Assembly (NCBI RefSeq): GCF_024347435.1
Contig: NZ_AP025480.1
Coordinates: 558,001 to 622,000, forward strand
Source: Vibrio cyclitrophicus
Lineage (GTDB): Bacteria > Pseudomonadota > Gammaproteobacteria > Enterobacterales > Vibrionaceae
Direction: 5' to 3'
Length of the DNA: 64,000 nt
Below, piece after piece: positions 1 through 11,166 of the stretch (positions within the stretch are counted from its first letter, which is position 1; each line of letters starts with the position of its first letter). The notes beneath the pieces are model-generated. The model saw nothing but the letters and a program-made list of their open reading frames with translations, searched no databases and was not told where the DNA came from. Both the position numbers and the translations under genes were made by a program.

Positions 1-11
1 GTTGCTTTTAA

Positions 12-1241
12 CTATCCTAACACACTCATAAGATTAAAGATTGGTAAGTACATCGCGACAACAAGCCCACCCACAACTGTACCTAAAAACACGATGATCA
101 GTGGCTCTAAAATTTTGCCTAAGTTGTCGACGGTATTGTCGACTTCAAACTCATAGATGGAAGCGACTTTATTCAGCATATCATCAAGGTTACCTGACTC
201 TTCACCAATCATCACCATCTGTAACACCATTTCAGGGAAGGCATTGGTATTGCGCATTGCAATATACATCGGCATACCCGCGGCTGTTTCTCGGTGTACT
301 TCGATGATCGCAGATTCATAATGCAGACTGCCTGCGGTTTTGGCTGTAGTTTTGAGGCTCATTAGAATCGGAATACCAGAACTAAAGCTGGTTGATAAGG
401 TGCGGCTGAACTTGGCGATAGAGGCCTTTGCCATTACGCCACCTAGTACAGGAAAGCGTAACACTAAGCGGCTGGCTGATAGTCGAATCGAGTAAGAACG
501 TTGGCACAGTTGATGAACAACCAGGCTGGTAGCCCCGATGCCTAGGGCGGTATAAAAACTGTAAGCTTGCATCCAATGAGACAGGTCGAGGACTTGTTGG
601 GTGAACCAGGGAAGATCGGCACCAAAGCCTGAAAACATCGATTCAAACTCTGGGATGACCATGGTGAGCATGAGATAGGAGACGGTCAGCGCAACCGTGA
701 CCACCATTGCTGGATAGATAAGCGCTTTCACCACCTTAGCTTTTAACTGTTCACTTTTTTCACGATAGGTCGCTAAGCGTTCAAAGACTTGTGCGAGGTT
801 GCCGGAAAGCTCTCCGGTGGCGACTAGGTCGGTGTAGAGATCGTCAAAGTGGCGGCTTGCGGTTCTCATTGCTTTTGAGATTGGCGTTCCGGCTTCTACA
901 CCTTTGCAGATATGCGATAAAATAGATTTCATTTCTGCTTTACGATGATTATCTGATACCAACTTTATGGCTTGCACGATAGGCACACCCGTAGCGAGCA
1001 TGGTAGCAAGCTGTCTCGTCAAAATAGTGATGTCTTTGGCTTTGACTTGATGAGTTAAACGAGTGATTGCGGAGATACTTTTCTTTTTGATTTTCTTAAT
1101 TTGGATATATTGCTCTTTGAGCTTCTCTCGCACTTCTAATTCGGTGAGCGCTAAGCTCTGCCCAGACATTTTCTTGCCAGAACTATTGATTCCCTTCCAA
1201 TGGTAGTTTTTTAGTTGTGATTGTTTGCTTTTACTACTCAT
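12..1241 (-). CDS. pilC: Type IV pilus inner-membrane platform protein PilC
   Basis: PilC is the polytopic inner-membrane protein that couples the cytoplasmic assembly ATPase to pilin polymerisation. The 409-residue length is usual for the family. Two GspF-type domains are visible (about residues 70-195 and 275-400), each ending in hydrophobic segments; the first has the [17 protein letters not shown] motif and the second ends in a long hydrophobic stretch before the C-terminus. The start ATG has GGAG upstream, and the gene lies 14 nt after pilB, so it is the third gene of a pilA-pilB-pilC operon. The stop lies at the window edge; pilD (prepilin peptidase) would be expected just outside. In Vibrio this is the chitin-induced competence pilus, an assignment from family knowledge and context. 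Confidence 0.95.
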   Translation of the reverse strand: MSSKSKQSQLKNYHWKGINSSGKKMSGQSLALTELEVREKLKEQYIQIKKIKKKSISAITRLTHQVKAKDITILTRQLATMLATGVPIVQAIKLVSDNHRKAEMKSILSHICKGVEAGTPISKAMRTASRHFDDLYTDLVATGELSGNLAQVFERLATYREKSEQLKAKVVKALIYPAMVVTVALTVSYLMLTMVIPEFESMFSGFGADLPWFTQQVLDLSHWMQAYSFYTALGIGATSLVVHQLCQRSYSIRLSASRLVLRFPVLGGVMAKASIAKFSRTLSTSFSSGIPILMSLKTTAKTAGSLHYESAIIEVHRETAAGMPMYIAMRNTNAFPEMVLQMVMIGEESGNLDDMLNKVASIYEFEVDNTVDNLGKILEPLIIVFLGTVVGGLVVAMYLPIFNLMSVLG

Positions 1242-1255
1242 TTTCGCTCCGTGAA

Positions 1256-2941
1256 TTATAGGTATAGAACACGTTGTAGCTCTTGATAGCTGGTGGTGCC
1301 TTCAAGCAGTTTATCTAGCCCTGACTCTTGCAGAGTGCGCATGCCTTCTCGACGTGCGAGAGCTTCAATCGCTAGCGCATTGGGTTTATTGATAAGGCTG
1401 GTTTTTAGGTTGTCGGTAAACGGCATCACTTCATAGATACCCACTCGACCTGAGTAACCTTGGTTACACTCATTACAGCCTTGAGAGTTGGCTTTGTAGA
1501 TGGTTTGGCTGTTTGGGATAGAGTGACGCAGAAATATGTCCGGCGAGTCGTCTGTTTCTTTGCAATGGTTGCACAAGCGTCTTGCCAGTCGTTGGGCTAT
1601 GATTAGGCTCAATGACGAAGCAAGATTAAAGGGTTCAATTCCCATGTGAGCAAGCCGAGTTACGGTTTCAGCAGCAGAATTGGTGTGCAGTGTAGAAAGC
1701 ACCAAGTGACCTGTTTGCGATGCTTTGATCGCGATCTCGGCGGTTTCTAAATCTCGGATTTCTCCAACCATCACGATGTCTGGGTCTTGTCGTAAAAACG
1801 ATCGTAGTGCCTCGGCGAAACCAAAGCCAATCTTAGGCGTCACTTGTACCTGATTGATGCCACACAGGTTAATCTCTACAGGGTCTTCAGCTGTTGAGAT
1901 GTTGCGTTCAGAGGTGTTGAGTACTCGAAGTCCAGTATAAAGAGAAACCGTTTTACCGCTGCCGGTTGGCCCGGTCATTAAGATCATCCCTTGCGGGCGC
2001 TTTAGTGCATTGAGGTAGAGGGCTTTTTGCGCCTCGCTGTAACCGAGCTTATCGATATCGAGATTGGCCGCACTGCTATCAAGCAATCGCAGTACGATCT
2101 TCTCGCCCCATAAGGTAGGCAGTGTTGATACGCGCATATCAATTGCCAGTTCGTCATTTAAACGCAGTTTAATACGACCATCTTGAGGTAAGCGACGTTC
2201 TGCAATATCCAGTTTTGCGAGGATCTTTAAGCGCGCTGATAATCGACGGCTTAAATGAGAGGCGGGCTGTTGGGTCTCGACAAGAATGCCATCGCAACGT
2301 AGGCGCACTCGGTAGTGTTCTTCGTAGGGCTCAAAATGGATGTCCGATGCGCCTTTACGTACCGCATCAACCAGAATCTGATTGATAAAGCGACTCACAG
2401 GGGAGTCGTCTTGGCTGAGATCTTCAATCGACGTTATTTCGTCGTCAGATACCTTCACGAGGTTAGCTAGCTCATCTTGGGTGATCTCTTTACGCTTAGA
2501 ATCTTGCCCGGAAATAGATCGACCATACAGCTTGCGTATCGCGCCTTCTAATTCAGAGTAATTAGCAACAACCAATTCAACCTGCAACCCTGTCGCAAAG
2601 CGGAAGTCATCTTCAGCCTGTAAATCCGTAGGGTCGGCAGAAGCGAGTGTGAGAGTTGAGCTAGAAACTGAAATCGGGATAGCACGATATTTAGTAATCA
2701 GTTCGCGAAGCCCTAATTGGTCACGTAAGGTTTCATAGTCCGTATTGGCAAGTTGTACTAAGGGTAAGCCGAAGATGGTTTTAATGTTGTTTGCTAAGGA
2801 ATCGCCGCTGAAGAAATCCAGAGCGAGCAAAGCTTCAGGTGTCGAAATGCCTGAAGCTTGTACTTGTTCCGCAACGGCTTGTTCTTGAGTCAGGCTAAGT
2901 AAGCCAGCCTGACGTAGAACGGTTGGGAGGTTAGTGAGCAT
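1256..2941 (-). CDS. pilB: Type IV pilus assembly ATPase PilB
   Basis: Hexameric cytoplasmic extension ATPase that powers pilus polymerisation. The 561 residues show an N-terminal MshEN/GspE-N region, then Walker A GPTGSGKT (Lys330), an Asp box/Walker B region ([19 protein letters not shown]), a His-box ([12 protein letters not shown]) and a C-terminal tetracysteine zinc motif (CNHC...CNEC) typical of PilB/GspE. The start overlaps the pilA stop by one base (TAATG), implying translational coupling. The extension-type GEIRD and zinc motifs separate it from the retraction ATPase PilT. Nothing is truncated. Confidence 0.96.
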   Translation of the reverse strand: MLTNLPTVLRQAGLLSLTQEQAVAEQVQASGISTPEALLALDFFSGDSLANNIKTIFGLPLVQLANTDYETLRDQLGLRELITKYRAIPISVSSSTLTLASADPTDLQAEDDFRFATGLQVELVVANYSELEGAIRKLYGRSISGQDSKRKEITQDELANLVKVSDDEITSIEDLSQDDSPVSRFINQILVDAVRKGASDIHFEPYEEHYRVRLRCDGILVETQQPASHLSRRLSARLKILAKLDIAERRLPQDGRIKLRLNDELAIDMRVSTLPTLWGEKIVLRLLDSSAANLDIDKLGYSEAQKALYLNALKRPQGMILMTGPTGSGKTVSLYTGLRVLNTSERNISTAEDPVEINLCGINQVQVTPKIGFGFAEALRSFLRQDPDIVMVGEIRDLETAEIAIKASQTGHLVLSTLHTNSAAETVTRLAHMGIEPFNLASSLSLIIAQRLARRLCNHCKETDDSPDIFLRHSIPNSQTIYKANSQGCNECNQGYSGRVGIYEVMPFTDNLKTSLINKPNALAIEALARREGMRTLQESGLDKLLEGTTSYQELQRVLYL

Positions 2942-3405
2942 TAGTTAGCTGGACACCAATCAGATACATCCGCGTTTTGTGTTCCTCCATTTGTACATGT
3001 CACTTCCCATGTTACTCCTGAGGTTGTTAAGTCAGGAGTTATGGTTATGCTGTCTCCTTCAACTAATCTTCCTTTTGTTTGGCCTGCATCGACAATTGCT
3101 TGAATCGTTGTAGCCGCATCACTAACACCAGCAACTGCTGAGACAGTAAATTCTCCTAGAGTCTGTGAATCTGGCACACCACCGTTACCTGATGAGCAAT
3201 TAGCTTCGCCATTTACTAGACATATACCGAGAGACATTTTCATCGCAGATGAAGCACTTAACATTTCACTAGCGTGTGCTTTCATTGTGTAGTTTTGGTA
3301 AGCAGGCACAGCAAATGCTGACAAAATACCAATAATCGCCACTACAATCATTAATTCAATCAGTGTAAAACCTTTCTGATTTGTTCTTTTACTTTTGTTA
3401 TTCAT
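2941..3405 (-). CDS. pilA: Type IV major pilin PilA (prepilin)
   Basis: Structural pilin subunit of the DNA-uptake/chitin-regulated pilus. The 154-residue precursor has a 12-residue Lys-rich leader ending in Gly, then FTLIE with the processing-site Phe and Glu5, and the hydrophobic N-terminal helix. The globular domain has a Cys pair near residues 57-65 ([11 protein letters not shown]) and a C-terminal Cys pair (VTC...DWC) forming the D-region loop. It is first in pilABC and has its own upstream region of about 200 nt. The globular part is rich in Ser/Thr/Gly and more AT-rich than neighbouring genes, in keeping with pilA being a highly variable locus in Vibrio. TfoX/CRP dependence is known for vibrios, but I see no unambiguous site here. 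Confidence 0.93.
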   Translation of the reverse strand: MNNKSKRTNQKGFTLIELMIVVAIIGILSAFAVPAYQNYTMKAHASEMLSASSAMKMSLGICLVNGEANCSSGNGGVPDSQTLGEFTVSAVAGVSDAATTIQAIVDAGQTKGRLVEGDSITITPDLTTSGVTWEVTCTNGGTQNADVSDWCPAN

Positions 3406-3602
3406 TGTTCTATTCCATTGTTTAGTTTATTTCAGTGCAGGCACTGGTTGATGGACAGAATAGAAGTCGGAATGGAGAAGTGGAATGAGATTCAGGTGTG
3501 GTCGCGAGTGGTTTGGTATTTATTAGTGTGATGTTTCATATGGCGCGCAAAATTATGCGATCGACTTAAATAAGTGATTGAAATGCTGATAATTTAAGCA
3601 AT

Positions 3603-3628
3603 AAAAAAAGCACGGTATTTAACCGTGC
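3603..3628 (-). terminator. Rho-independent terminator of nadC
   Basis: Stem GCACGGT / ACCGTGC with a 5-nt loop, followed on the minus strand by seven T. It ends nadC transcription before the pilA promoter region. Confidence 0.85.
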
Positions 3629-3660
3629 CTTTAAAGATAAGCTATTTATATTTCAATAAA

Positions 3661-4632
<972 letters not shown>

Positions 4633-4685
4633 CTATGGGCAAAGTCACAATCTATTGTGTTAGCGGAAAAGAAAGTGAGATTAAG

Positions 4686-5234
4686 ATGACGATCAGCTCC
4701 AACGGATGGTATGACAACGCTCGGCATGTTCCTTCCCCGCATTTTGATGCTAGGCCTAGTGTTGATGATGTTTCTTTGCTGGTGGTTCACAATATTAGTT
4801 TGCCTCCAGGGCAATTTGGTGGTCCTTATATTGAACAGTTTTTTACGGGTAAGTTAGACCCCTTTGAACATCCTTTTTTTGAGGTGATTCACCAAATGGG
4901 CGTGTCTGCCCATTGCTTGATTCGTCGTGATGGTGAAGTGGTGCAGTTTGTTTCGTTCTTAGACCGAGCTTGGCATGCTGGCCAGTCTAGTTTTGCTGGG
5001 CGTGAAAGGTGTAATGATTACTCTATTGGTATTGAACTCGAGGGCAGTGACTTTGCGGCTTATACCGAGCAGCAGTATCAATCCTTGTCGCAGCTGACTG
5101 AAACTCTAATGTCGAATTTTCCAGAGATCACAGAACAACGCATCACAGGACATCAATATATTGCCCCCTTGCGTAAGACTGACCCTGGTTTGGTTTTCGA
5201 CTGGCAGAAATTAAAAAGAAAGCTCAAGGCCTGA
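4686..5234 (+). CDS. ampD: 1,6-anhydro-N-acetylmuramyl-L-alanine amidase AmpD
   Basis: Cytoplasmic zinc amidase that removes the stem peptide from 1,6-anhydroMurNAc muropeptides during wall recycling; its loss typically derepresses AmpC beta-lactamases where AmpR is present. Visible zinc ligands are the His in LLVVHN (His35) and the His and Asp of the GHQYIAP...KTDPG segment. The motifs SAHCLIRRDG, RAWHAG and NDYSIGIELEG are also present. I prefer the ATG at 4686 (182 aa), which aligns with the E. coli N-terminus (W...ARHVPSPH), over an in-frame ATG at 4635. Its stop codon lies in the 3' arm of a small hairpin. Confidence 0.95.
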   Translation: MTISSNGWYDNARHVPSPHFDARPSVDDVSLLVVHNISLPPGQFGGPYIEQFFTGKLDPFEHPFFEVIHQMGVSAHCLIRRDGEVVQFVSFLDRAWHAGQSSFAGRERCNDYSIGIELEGSDFAAYTEQQYQSLSQLTETLMSNFPEITEQRITGHQYIAPLRKTDPGLVFDWQKLKRKLKA

Positions 5235-5246
5235 GCTTCGAGTTTT
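5220..5246 (+). terminator. Possible ampD terminator overlapping the stop codon
   Basis: AAGCTCA / TGAGCTT is a perfect 7-bp stem with a 5-nt loop; the TGA stop of ampD is the beginning of the 3' arm. Four T follow after a short gap, so termination strength is uncertain. Confidence 0.35.
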
Positions 5247-5532
5247 AAATGGTGTTACTGACAGCTAGGTGTGAATAATCAACGCCTAGCATAATGACTT
5301 GTGAATTTTTGTTGTTGCTATGTAAATAAAGTGGTTGGGAGCTAAGCATCAATAAATCCAGAGTGTGACGCGCTTATCAAACGCCTAAATATTAAGACTT
5401 ATGAACAGAATTTCTGTCTCTAATGTGCGCTCGGTTCGATTTTTGACCTAGTTTGACTAATCTTTCTGAAACAATTCATTTTTATCCTGAAACTTTCTAG
5501 CACGAATCCTCCCCAAAAGTATTACCCCTGTA
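5247..5532. other. Intergenic stretch upstream of the pdhR operators
   Basis: No gene is seen. It holds a stem-loop (GCTAGGTG at 5264 with CGCCTAGC at 5283, one G-T pair) without a T-run, and AT-rich sequence that probably contains promoter elements for the pdhR operon. Otherwise nothing is recognisable. Confidence 0.5.
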
Positions 5533-5547
5533 AATGGTAAGACCAAT
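5533..5547. promoter_or_regulatory. PdhR operator 1 (candidate)
   Basis: TGGT-AAG-ACCA with partly matching flanks fits the PdhR consensus ATTGGT-N3-ACCAAT. It lies about 170 bp before pdhR. Confidence 0.6.
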
Positions 5548-5668
5548 TTGGTTGCTGTTTTAAATTTCATTTGTTAAATCACGGTTAATTCACACTGCAT
5601 TCTATGATGCAGGTCAATTTTAGACTGGACAGTGGCGTTTTAATTATGTTAATTTCTGCGCAACTTAA

Positions 5669-5685
5669 AATTGGTATTACCAATT
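5669..5685. promoter_or_regulatory. PdhR operator 2
   Basis: AATTGGTATTACCAATT is a perfect palindrome matching the PdhR box, 31 bp upstream of the pdhR ATG. Pyruvate releases PdhR from such boxes in E. coli, so autorepression and pyruvate induction of the operon are expected. Confidence 0.85.
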
Positions 5686-5715
5686 GTCAGCGAAGAAAAA
5701 GAAGAATAACAAACT

Positions 5716-6477
5716 ATGGCTTATCAAAGGATTCGTCAGCCAAAACTCTCCGATGTTATCGAACAAGAGTTAGAAAGGTTGATTGTGGAGGGAACACTGG
5801 CTCCTGGGCAGCAGCTGCCACCAGAGCGCGAACTGGCGAAACAGTTCGATGTGTCTCGTCCTTCAATTCGAGAAGCCATACAACGTTTAGAAGCAAAACG
5901 CTTGCTTACTCGCCGTCAAGGTGGAGGTACGTTTGTGAGCGAAAATATCTGGAAAAGCTTTTCAGATCCTTTGCTTAATTTGTTGTCATCCCATTCTGAA
6001 ACCCAACTAGACTTGTTGGAATCGCGTCATGCGATGGAAGGGATTTCGGCTTACTTTGCGGCATTACGTGGTACTGATGAAGACTTTGCTCGAATTCAAG
6101 CATGCCAAGAAAAGATTCATGGTGCGCAAGATAAGGGTGATATTGAAGCCGAATCTGCAGCAGTGATGGCTTTTCTTATTGCTTTAACAGAGGCTGCACA
6201 CAATGTGGTGTTATTGCACATTGTTCGTAGTTTGGCTCCGTTACTCGAACAAAACGTCTTAGAGAATTTAAATCTGTTGCATCGTCGTAAAGACGTTGTG
6301 GAGAAAGTGAGTATACATCGAGCTAACATTGTAGATGCGATTGTTTCAGGGCAGCCAGAACAGGCACGTGAAATGTCACATTCTCATTTAGCTTACATCG
6401 AAGAAACATTGCTGGATTTGACGAAGGAAGAGTCGCGTCGCGAACGTTCCCTACGTCGAATTCAACAGGGTAAATAG
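5716..6477 (+). CDS. pdhR: Pyruvate dehydrogenase complex repressor PdhR (GntR/FadR family)
   Basis: Pyruvate-responsive transcription repressor of the pyruvate dehydrogenase operon. The N-terminal winged helix-turn-helix (about residues 9-77) contains the GntR signature [32 protein letters not shown] and the wing RRQGGGTFV. The C-terminal all-helical FCD ligand domain occupies about residues 95-225. Its length (253 aa) matches E. coli PdhR (254 aa). It is the first gene of pdhR-aceE-aceF, and two PdhR-like operators lie upstream. A short hairpin with a T-run begins at its stop codon and may attenuate read-through into aceE. Confidence 0.94.
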   Translation: MAYQRIRQPKLSDVIEQELERLIVEGTLAPGQQLPPERELAKQFDVSRPSIREAIQRLEAKRLLTRRQGGGTFVSENIWKSFSDPLLNLLSSHSETQLDLLESRHAMEGISAYFAALRGTDEDFARIQACQEKIHGAQDKGDIEAESAAVMAFLIALTEAAHNVVLLHIVRSLAPLLEQNVLENLNLLHRRKDVVEKVSIHRANIVDAIVSGQPEQAREMSHSHLAYIEETLLDLTKEESRRERSLRRIQQGK

Positions 6478-6497
6478 CCGTAATACTTCGGCTTTTT
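6476..6497 (+). terminator. Weak terminator/attenuator between pdhR and aceE
   Basis: AGCCG / CGGCT stem, 8-nt loop, five T. The stem starts inside the pdhR TAG stop. The short stem suggests partial termination, which would let the regulator and the enzyme genes differ in expression. Confidence 0.5.
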
Positions 6498-6539
6498 ACG
6501 TGTTTAGTAGAATCCAACTAACAAAAAGGATAGATCGCC

Positions 6540-9203
6540 ATGTCTGACATGAAGCATGACGTTGATGCTCTGGAAACTCAAGATTGGTTAGAAGCTCTTG
6601 AGTCAGTAGTACGTGAAGAAGGTGTAGAACGTGCACAGTTTTTACTAGAACAAGTTCTAGATAAAGCGCGTTTAGATGGTGTTGATATGGCTACAGGCAT
6701 CAACACAAACTACATCAACACAATTCCAGCAGCACAAGAGCCAGCTTACCCTGGTGACGTAACTCTTGAGCGTCGTATTCGTTCGATTATTCGCTGGAAC
6801 GCAATCATGATCGTATTGCGTGCTTCTAAGAAAGACCTAGACCTTGGTGGTCATATGGCTTCTTACCAGTCAGCAGCAGCGTTCTACGAAGTATGTTTCA
6901 ACCACTTCTTCCGTGCTCCAAACGAGACTGACGGTGGCGATCTAGTTTATTACCAAGGTCACATCTCTCCAGGTATCTACTCTCGTGCATTCGTTGAAGG
7001 TCGTCTAACTGAAGAGCAGCTAGATAACTTCCGTCAAGAAGTTGATGGTAAAGGTATCCCTTCTTACCCGCACCCGAAACTGATGCCTGAGTTCTGGCAA
7101 TTCCCGACAGTATCTATGGGTCTTGGTCCTATCTCTGCGATTTACCAAGCGCGCTTCCTTAAGTACCTTGACGGCCGTGGCCTGAAAGAAACTTCAGCGC
7201 AACGCGTATACGCGTTCCTAGGTGACGGTGAGATGGATGAGCCAGAATCACGTGGTGCTATCTCTTTCGCTGCGCGTGAGAAGCTAGACAACCTATGTTT
7301 CCTAATCAACTGTAACCTACAGCGTCTAGACGGTCCTGTAATGGGTAACGGTAGCATCATTCAAGAACTTGAAGGCCTATTCAAAGGCGCAGGTTGGAAC
7401 GTTGTTAAAGTTATCTGGGGTAGCAACTGGGATTCACTACTGGCTAAAGACACTACTGGTAAGCTTCTTCAACTAATGAACGAAACTATCGATGGTGATT
7501 ACCAGACATTTAAATCTAAAGATGGCGCATACGTACGTGAGCACTTCTTTGGTAAGTACCCAGAAACAGCTGCACTCGTTGCTGATATGACTGATGACGA
7601 AATCTTCGCTCTTAAGCGTGGTGGTCACGATTCTTCTAAACTGTTTGCTGCATTCAACAATGCAAAAGAGACAAACGGTAAGCCAACGGTAATCCTAGCT
7701 AAAACTGTTAAAGGTTACGGCATGGGTGATGCAGCTGAAGGTAAGAACATTGCACACGGTGTTAAGAAAATGGACATGACTCATGTTCAACACCTGCGTG
7801 ATCGCCTAGGCCTTGAAGACCTACTATCAGATGAGAAAATCGCTGAACTTCCATATCTAAAACTGGAAGAAGGTTCTGCTGAATACGAATACATGCACGC
7901 GCGTCGTAACGCTCTACACGGTTACACTCCAGCACGTCTTCCTAAGTTTACACAAGAGTTCAAGGTTCCTGAGCTAGACGCATTCGCACCTCTACTAGGT
8001 GAGCAGAAGCGTGATATCTCTACAACTATGGCTTATGTACGTACGCTAAACATCCTTCTTAAAGATAAGAACATTGGTAAGAACATCGTTCCTATCATCT
8101 GTGATGAAGCACGTACATTCGGTATGGAAGGTCTATTCCGTCAGGTTGGTATCTACAACCCACACGGTCAAGATTACACTCCAGAAGATAAAGGCATCGT
8201 TTCTTACTACAAAGAAGCAACGTCTGGTCAAGTTCTTCAAGAAGGTATCAACGAACTAGGTTCTATGGCTTCATGGGTTGCTGCTGCAACGTCATACAGC
8301 ACAAACGATCTACCGATGATCCCGTTCTACATCTACTACTCAATGTTCGGTTTCCAACGTATTGGCGACATGGCATGGCTAGCAGGTGACCAACAAGCTC
8401 GTGGCTTCCTATTGGGTGCTACTGCTGGTCGTACAACGCTAAACGGCGAAGGTCTACAGCACGAAGATGGTCACTCGCACATCATGGCGAACACAGTACC
8501 TAACTGTATCTCTTACGACCCAACGTTTGCTTACGAGTTAGCGGTAATCATGCAAGACGGTATCCGTCGCATGTACGGTCCTGAGCAAGAAAACGTTTAC
8601 TACTACTTAACAGTAATGAACGAGAACTACGCAATGCCAGCAATGCCAGAAGGCGCTGAAGAAGGCATCCGTAAAGGTATTTACAAGCTTGAATCTCACG
8701 CTGGTGCTAAGGGCAAAGTTCAACTAATGAGCTCTGGTACTATTATGAACGAAGCGCGTAAAGCGGCTGCAATTCTAAGTGAAGAGTACGGCGTAGCATC
8801 TGACGTATTCTCTGTAACGTCGTTCAACGAACTAACTCGTGATGGTCAAGCGGTAGAGCGTGACAACATGCTTCACCCAGAAGCGGAAGAAAAAGTACCG
8901 TACATCACAACTGTTCTTGGTAAAGAACCTGCAATCGCAGTGACTGACTACATGAAGAACTACGCTGAGCAAGTACGTGCGTACATGCCAACTGAGTCTT
9001 ATAAAGTACTTGGTACAGATGGTTTCGGCCGTTCTGACAGCCGTGAAAACCTACGTCGTCACTTCGAAGTTAACGCTGGCTACATCGTAGTTGCAGCGCT
9101 AACTGAACTGGCTAAACGTGGTGATATCGAGAAATCTGTAGTTGTTGAAGCAATTGCTAAATTCGATATCGACACTGAAAAAACAAACCCACAATACGCT
9201 TAA
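6540..9203 (+). CDS. aceE: Pyruvate dehydrogenase E1 component (homodimeric)
   Basis: Thiamine-diphosphate enzyme that decarboxylates pyruvate and transfers the acetyl group to the lipoyl arm of E2 in the cytoplasmic PDH complex. Its 887 residues equal the length of E. coli AceE. The ThDP/Mg motif begins at about residue 228 (GDGEMDEPE) and continues to NCNLQRLDGPV. The active-site histidine loop (GLQHEDGHSHI) and the C-terminal transketolase-like domain (TDGFGRSDSRE) are present. AGGAT precedes the start. Codon use is strongly biased (for example CTA and CTT Leu, CGT Arg), as expected for a highly expressed gene. Confidence 0.97.
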   Translation: MSDMKHDVDALETQDWLEALESVVREEGVERAQFLLEQVLDKARLDGVDMATGINTNYINTIPAAQEPAYPGDVTLERRIRSIIRWNAIMIVLRASKKDLDLGGHMASYQSAAAFYEVCFNHFFRAPNETDGGDLVYYQGHISPGIYSRAFVEGRLTEEQLDNFRQEVDGKGIPSYPHPKLMPEFWQFPTVSMGLGPISAIYQARFLKYLDGRGLKETSAQRVYAFLGDGEMDEPESRGAISFAAREKLDNLCFLINCNLQRLDGPVMGNGSIIQELEGLFKGAGWNVVKVIWGSNWDSLLAKDTTGKLLQLMNETIDGDYQTFKSKDGAYVREHFFGKYPETAALVADMTDDEIFALKRGGHDSSKLFAAFNNAKETNGKPTVILAKTVKGYGMGDAAEGKNIAHGVKKMDMTHVQHLRDRLGLEDLLSDEKIAELPYLKLEEGSAEYEYMHARRNALHGYTPARLPKFTQEFKVPELDAFAPLLGEQKRDISTTMAYVRTLNILLKDKNIGKNIVPIICDEARTFGMEGLFRQVGIYNPHGQDYTPEDKGIVSYYKEATSGQVLQEGINELGSMASWVAAATSYSTNDLPMIPFYIYYSMFGFQRIGDMAWLAGDQQARGFLLGATAGRTTLNGEGLQHEDGHSHIMANTVPNCISYDPTFAYELAVIMQDGIRRMYGPEQENVYYYLTVMNENYAMPAMPEGAEEGIRKGIYKLESHAGAKGKVQLMSSGTIMNEARKAAAILSEEYGVASDVFSVTSFNELTRDGQAVERDNMLHPEAEEKVPYITTVLGKEPAIAVTDYMKNYAEQVRAYMPTESYKVLGTDGFGRSDSRENLRRHFEVNAGYIVVAALTELAKRGDIEKSVVVEAIAKFDIDTEKTNPQYA

Positions 9204-9233
9204 TACAGCGCTTAACTAGAAGGTAAATAAGCA

Positions 9234-11120
9234 ATGGCAATCGAAATTAATGTACCTGACATCGGTGCGGATGAGGTTGAAGTTACTGAGATTCTTGTAA
9301 GCGTTGGCGACAAGGTTGAAGAAGAGCAGTCTCTGATCACTGTTGAAGGCGACAAAGCTTCTATGGAAGTTCCAGCGTCTCAAGCAGGTATTGTTAAAGA
9401 AATCAAAGTAGCTGAAGGCGATTCTGTTTCTACTGGTTCTCTTATCATGATTTTCGAAGCCGAGGGTGCAGCTGAAGCTGCACCTGCTCCAGCAGCAGAG
9501 GCAGCTCCAGTAGCTGCGCCTGCAGCGGCAGCAGCGGCAGAGCTTAAAGAAGTTCACGTTCCTGATATCGGCGGTGATGAAGTTGAAGTAACTGAAATCA
9601 TGGTAGCTATCGGTGACGCAGTAGAAGAAGAGCAATCTCTTCTTACTGTTGAAGGTGACAAGGCTTCAATGGAAGTACCTGCACCATTCGCTGGTATCGT
9701 TAAAGAAATCAAGATCGCTTCTGGTGATTCAGTATCTACTGGTTCTCTAGTGATGGTATTTGAAGTGGCAGGTTCTGGCGCTCCAGTTGCAGCAGCTCCT
9801 GCTCCAGCACCAGTTGCAGCGGCTCCAGCAGCATCTGCTGAGAAAGAAGTGAACGTTCCTGATATCGGTGGTGACGAAGTAGAAGTTACTGAAATCATGG
9901 TAGCGGTTGGCGATACAGTAGAAGAAGAGCAATCTCTAATTACTGTTGAAGGCGACAAAGCTTCAATGGAAGTGCCTGCACCATTCGCTGGTACAGTAAA
10001 AGAGATCAAGATTGCAGCTGGTGACACAGTGTCAACAGGCTCTCTAATCATGACTTTCGTTGTGGAAGGCGCAGCTCCAGTAGCAGTAGTGGCTTCCGCT
10101 CCAGCACAAGCAGCAGCTCCGGCAGCAGCACCTGCACCTAAAGCAGAAACAGTAGCTCCAGCAGTTGGCGACTTCCAAGAGAACGGTGACTACGCGCACG
10201 CTTCTCCTGTAGTTCGTCGTCTTGCTCGTGAATTTGGCGTTAACCTTTCTAAGGTTAAAGGTACTGGTCGTAAGAGCCGTATCCTTAAAGAAGACGTTCA
10301 GTCTTACGTTAAAGATGCACTTAAGCGTCTTGAGTCTGGTGCAGCTGCATCTGGCAAAGGCGGTGACGGTTCTGCTCTTGGTCTACTACCATGGCCAAAA
10401 GTTGACTTCAGCAAGTTCGGCGAAACTGAAGTTCAGAAGCTTTCTAAGATTAAGAAGATCTCTGGCGCTAACCTGCACCGTAACTGGGTAATGATCCCTC
10501 ACGTTACACAGTGGGACAACGCAGACATCACTGAGCTAGAGGCATTCCGTAAAGAACAGAACGCAATCGAAGCGAAGAAAGACACTGGTATGAAGATCAC
10601 TCCACTTGTGTTCATCATGAAAGCTGTTGCTAAAGCGCTAGAAGCATTCCCAGCATTCAACTCGTCTCTTTCTGACGATGGCGAAAGCATCATTCTTAAG
10701 AAGTACGTAAACGTGGGTATCGCAGTTGATACACCAAACGGCCTAGTTGTTCCTGTTTTCAAAGATGTGAACAAGAAAGGTATTTACGAGCTATCTGAAG
10801 AACTAATGGTTGTTTCTAAGAAAGCACGCTCTGGCAAGCTAACTGCGGCAGACATGCAAGGCGGTTGTTTCACAATCTCTAGCCTTGGTGGTATTGGCGG
10901 TACTGCATTTACACCAATCGTAAATGCTCCAGAAGTAGGTATCTTAGGTGTATCTAAGTCTGAGATTAAGCCAGTTTGGAATGGTAAAGAGTTCCAACCA
11001 CGTCTACAGCTTCCACTGTCTCTATCATATGATCACCGCGTGATCGATGGTGCAGAAGGTGCACGCTTCATTACTTTCTTAAACAGCGCACTATCTGACA
11101 TTCGTCGTCTAGTTCTGTAA
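9234..11120 (+). CDS. aceF: Dihydrolipoamide acetyltransferase E2 with three lipoyl domains
   Basis: Core subunit of the PDH complex; it carries acetyl groups on lipoyl-lysines and passes them to CoA. Three N-terminal lipoyl domains have GDKAS motifs with lysines at 41, 143 and 242, separated by Ala/Pro-rich flexible linkers. A peripheral subunit-binding domain follows (about 322-358, [14 protein letters not shown]), then the catalytic domain, ending in DHRVIDG (His601, Asp605). The length (628 aa) is close to E. coli (630 aa). It starts 30 nt after aceE. Lipoyl domains 2 and 3 are nearly identical in protein and very similar in DNA. Confidence 0.97.
   Translation: MAIEINVPDIGADEVEVTEILVSVGDKVEEEQSLITVEGDKASMEVPASQAGIVKEIKVAEGDSVSTGSLIMIFEAEGAAEAAPAPAAEAAPVAAPAAAAAAELKEVHVPDIGGDEVEVTEIMVAIGDAVEEEQSLLTVEGDKASMEVPAPFAGIVKEIKIASGDSVSTGSLVMVFEVAGSGAPVAAAPAPAPVAAAPAASAEKEVNVPDIGGDEVEVTEIMVAVGDTVEEEQSLITVEGDKASMEVPAPFAGTVKEIKIAAGDTVSTGSLIMTFVVEGAAPVAVVASAPAQAAAPAAAPAPKAETVAPAVGDFQENGDYAHASPVVRRLAREFGVNLSKVKGTGRKSRILKEDVQSYVKDALKRLESGAAASGKGGDGSALGLLPWPKVDFSKFGETEVQKLSKIKKISGANLHRNWVMIPHVTQWDNADITELEAFRKEQNAIEAKKDTGMKITPLVFIMKAVAKALEAFPAFNSSLSDDGESIILKKYVNVGIAVDTPNGLVVPVFKDVNKKGIYELSEELMVVSKKARSGKLTAADMQGGCFTISSLGGIGGTAFTPIVNAPEVGILGVSKSEIKPVWNGKEFQPRLQLPLSLSYDHRVIDGAEGARFITFLNSALSDIRRLVL
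9240..10064 (+). repeat. Three coding lipoyl-domain repeats inside aceF
   Basis: Units at about 9240-9455, 9552-9767 and 9849-10064 encode the three lipoyl domains. Units 2 and 3 share long identical nucleotide runs (for example around the [14 protein letters not shown] codons), so they are candidates for gene conversion or domain loss by recombination. Confidence 0.85.
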
Positions 11121-11134
11121 TTGAGAAAGTAATT

Positions 11135-11166
11135 ATTAAGGTGGCTTTCGGGTCACCTTAATTCTT
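11135..11166 (+). terminator. Probable aceF terminator
   Basis: ATTAAGGTG / CACCTTAAT, a perfect 9-bp stem with a 10-nt loop, followed by TCTTT. The T-run is interrupted. The 200 nt that follow before lpdA probably hold an lpdA promoter. Confidence 0.55.

Noticed and set aside
3556-3571. CRP-S-like half site (TGCGA) upstream of pilA
   Set aside because: Only the left half matches; the right half does not, so TfoX/CRP control is expected from biology but not supported here.
9216-10051. Antisense reading frames of 139 and 165 codons opposite aceF
   Set aside because: They are low-complexity mirrors of the repeated lipoyl and Ala/Pro linker codons, with no ribosome binding site or family motif.
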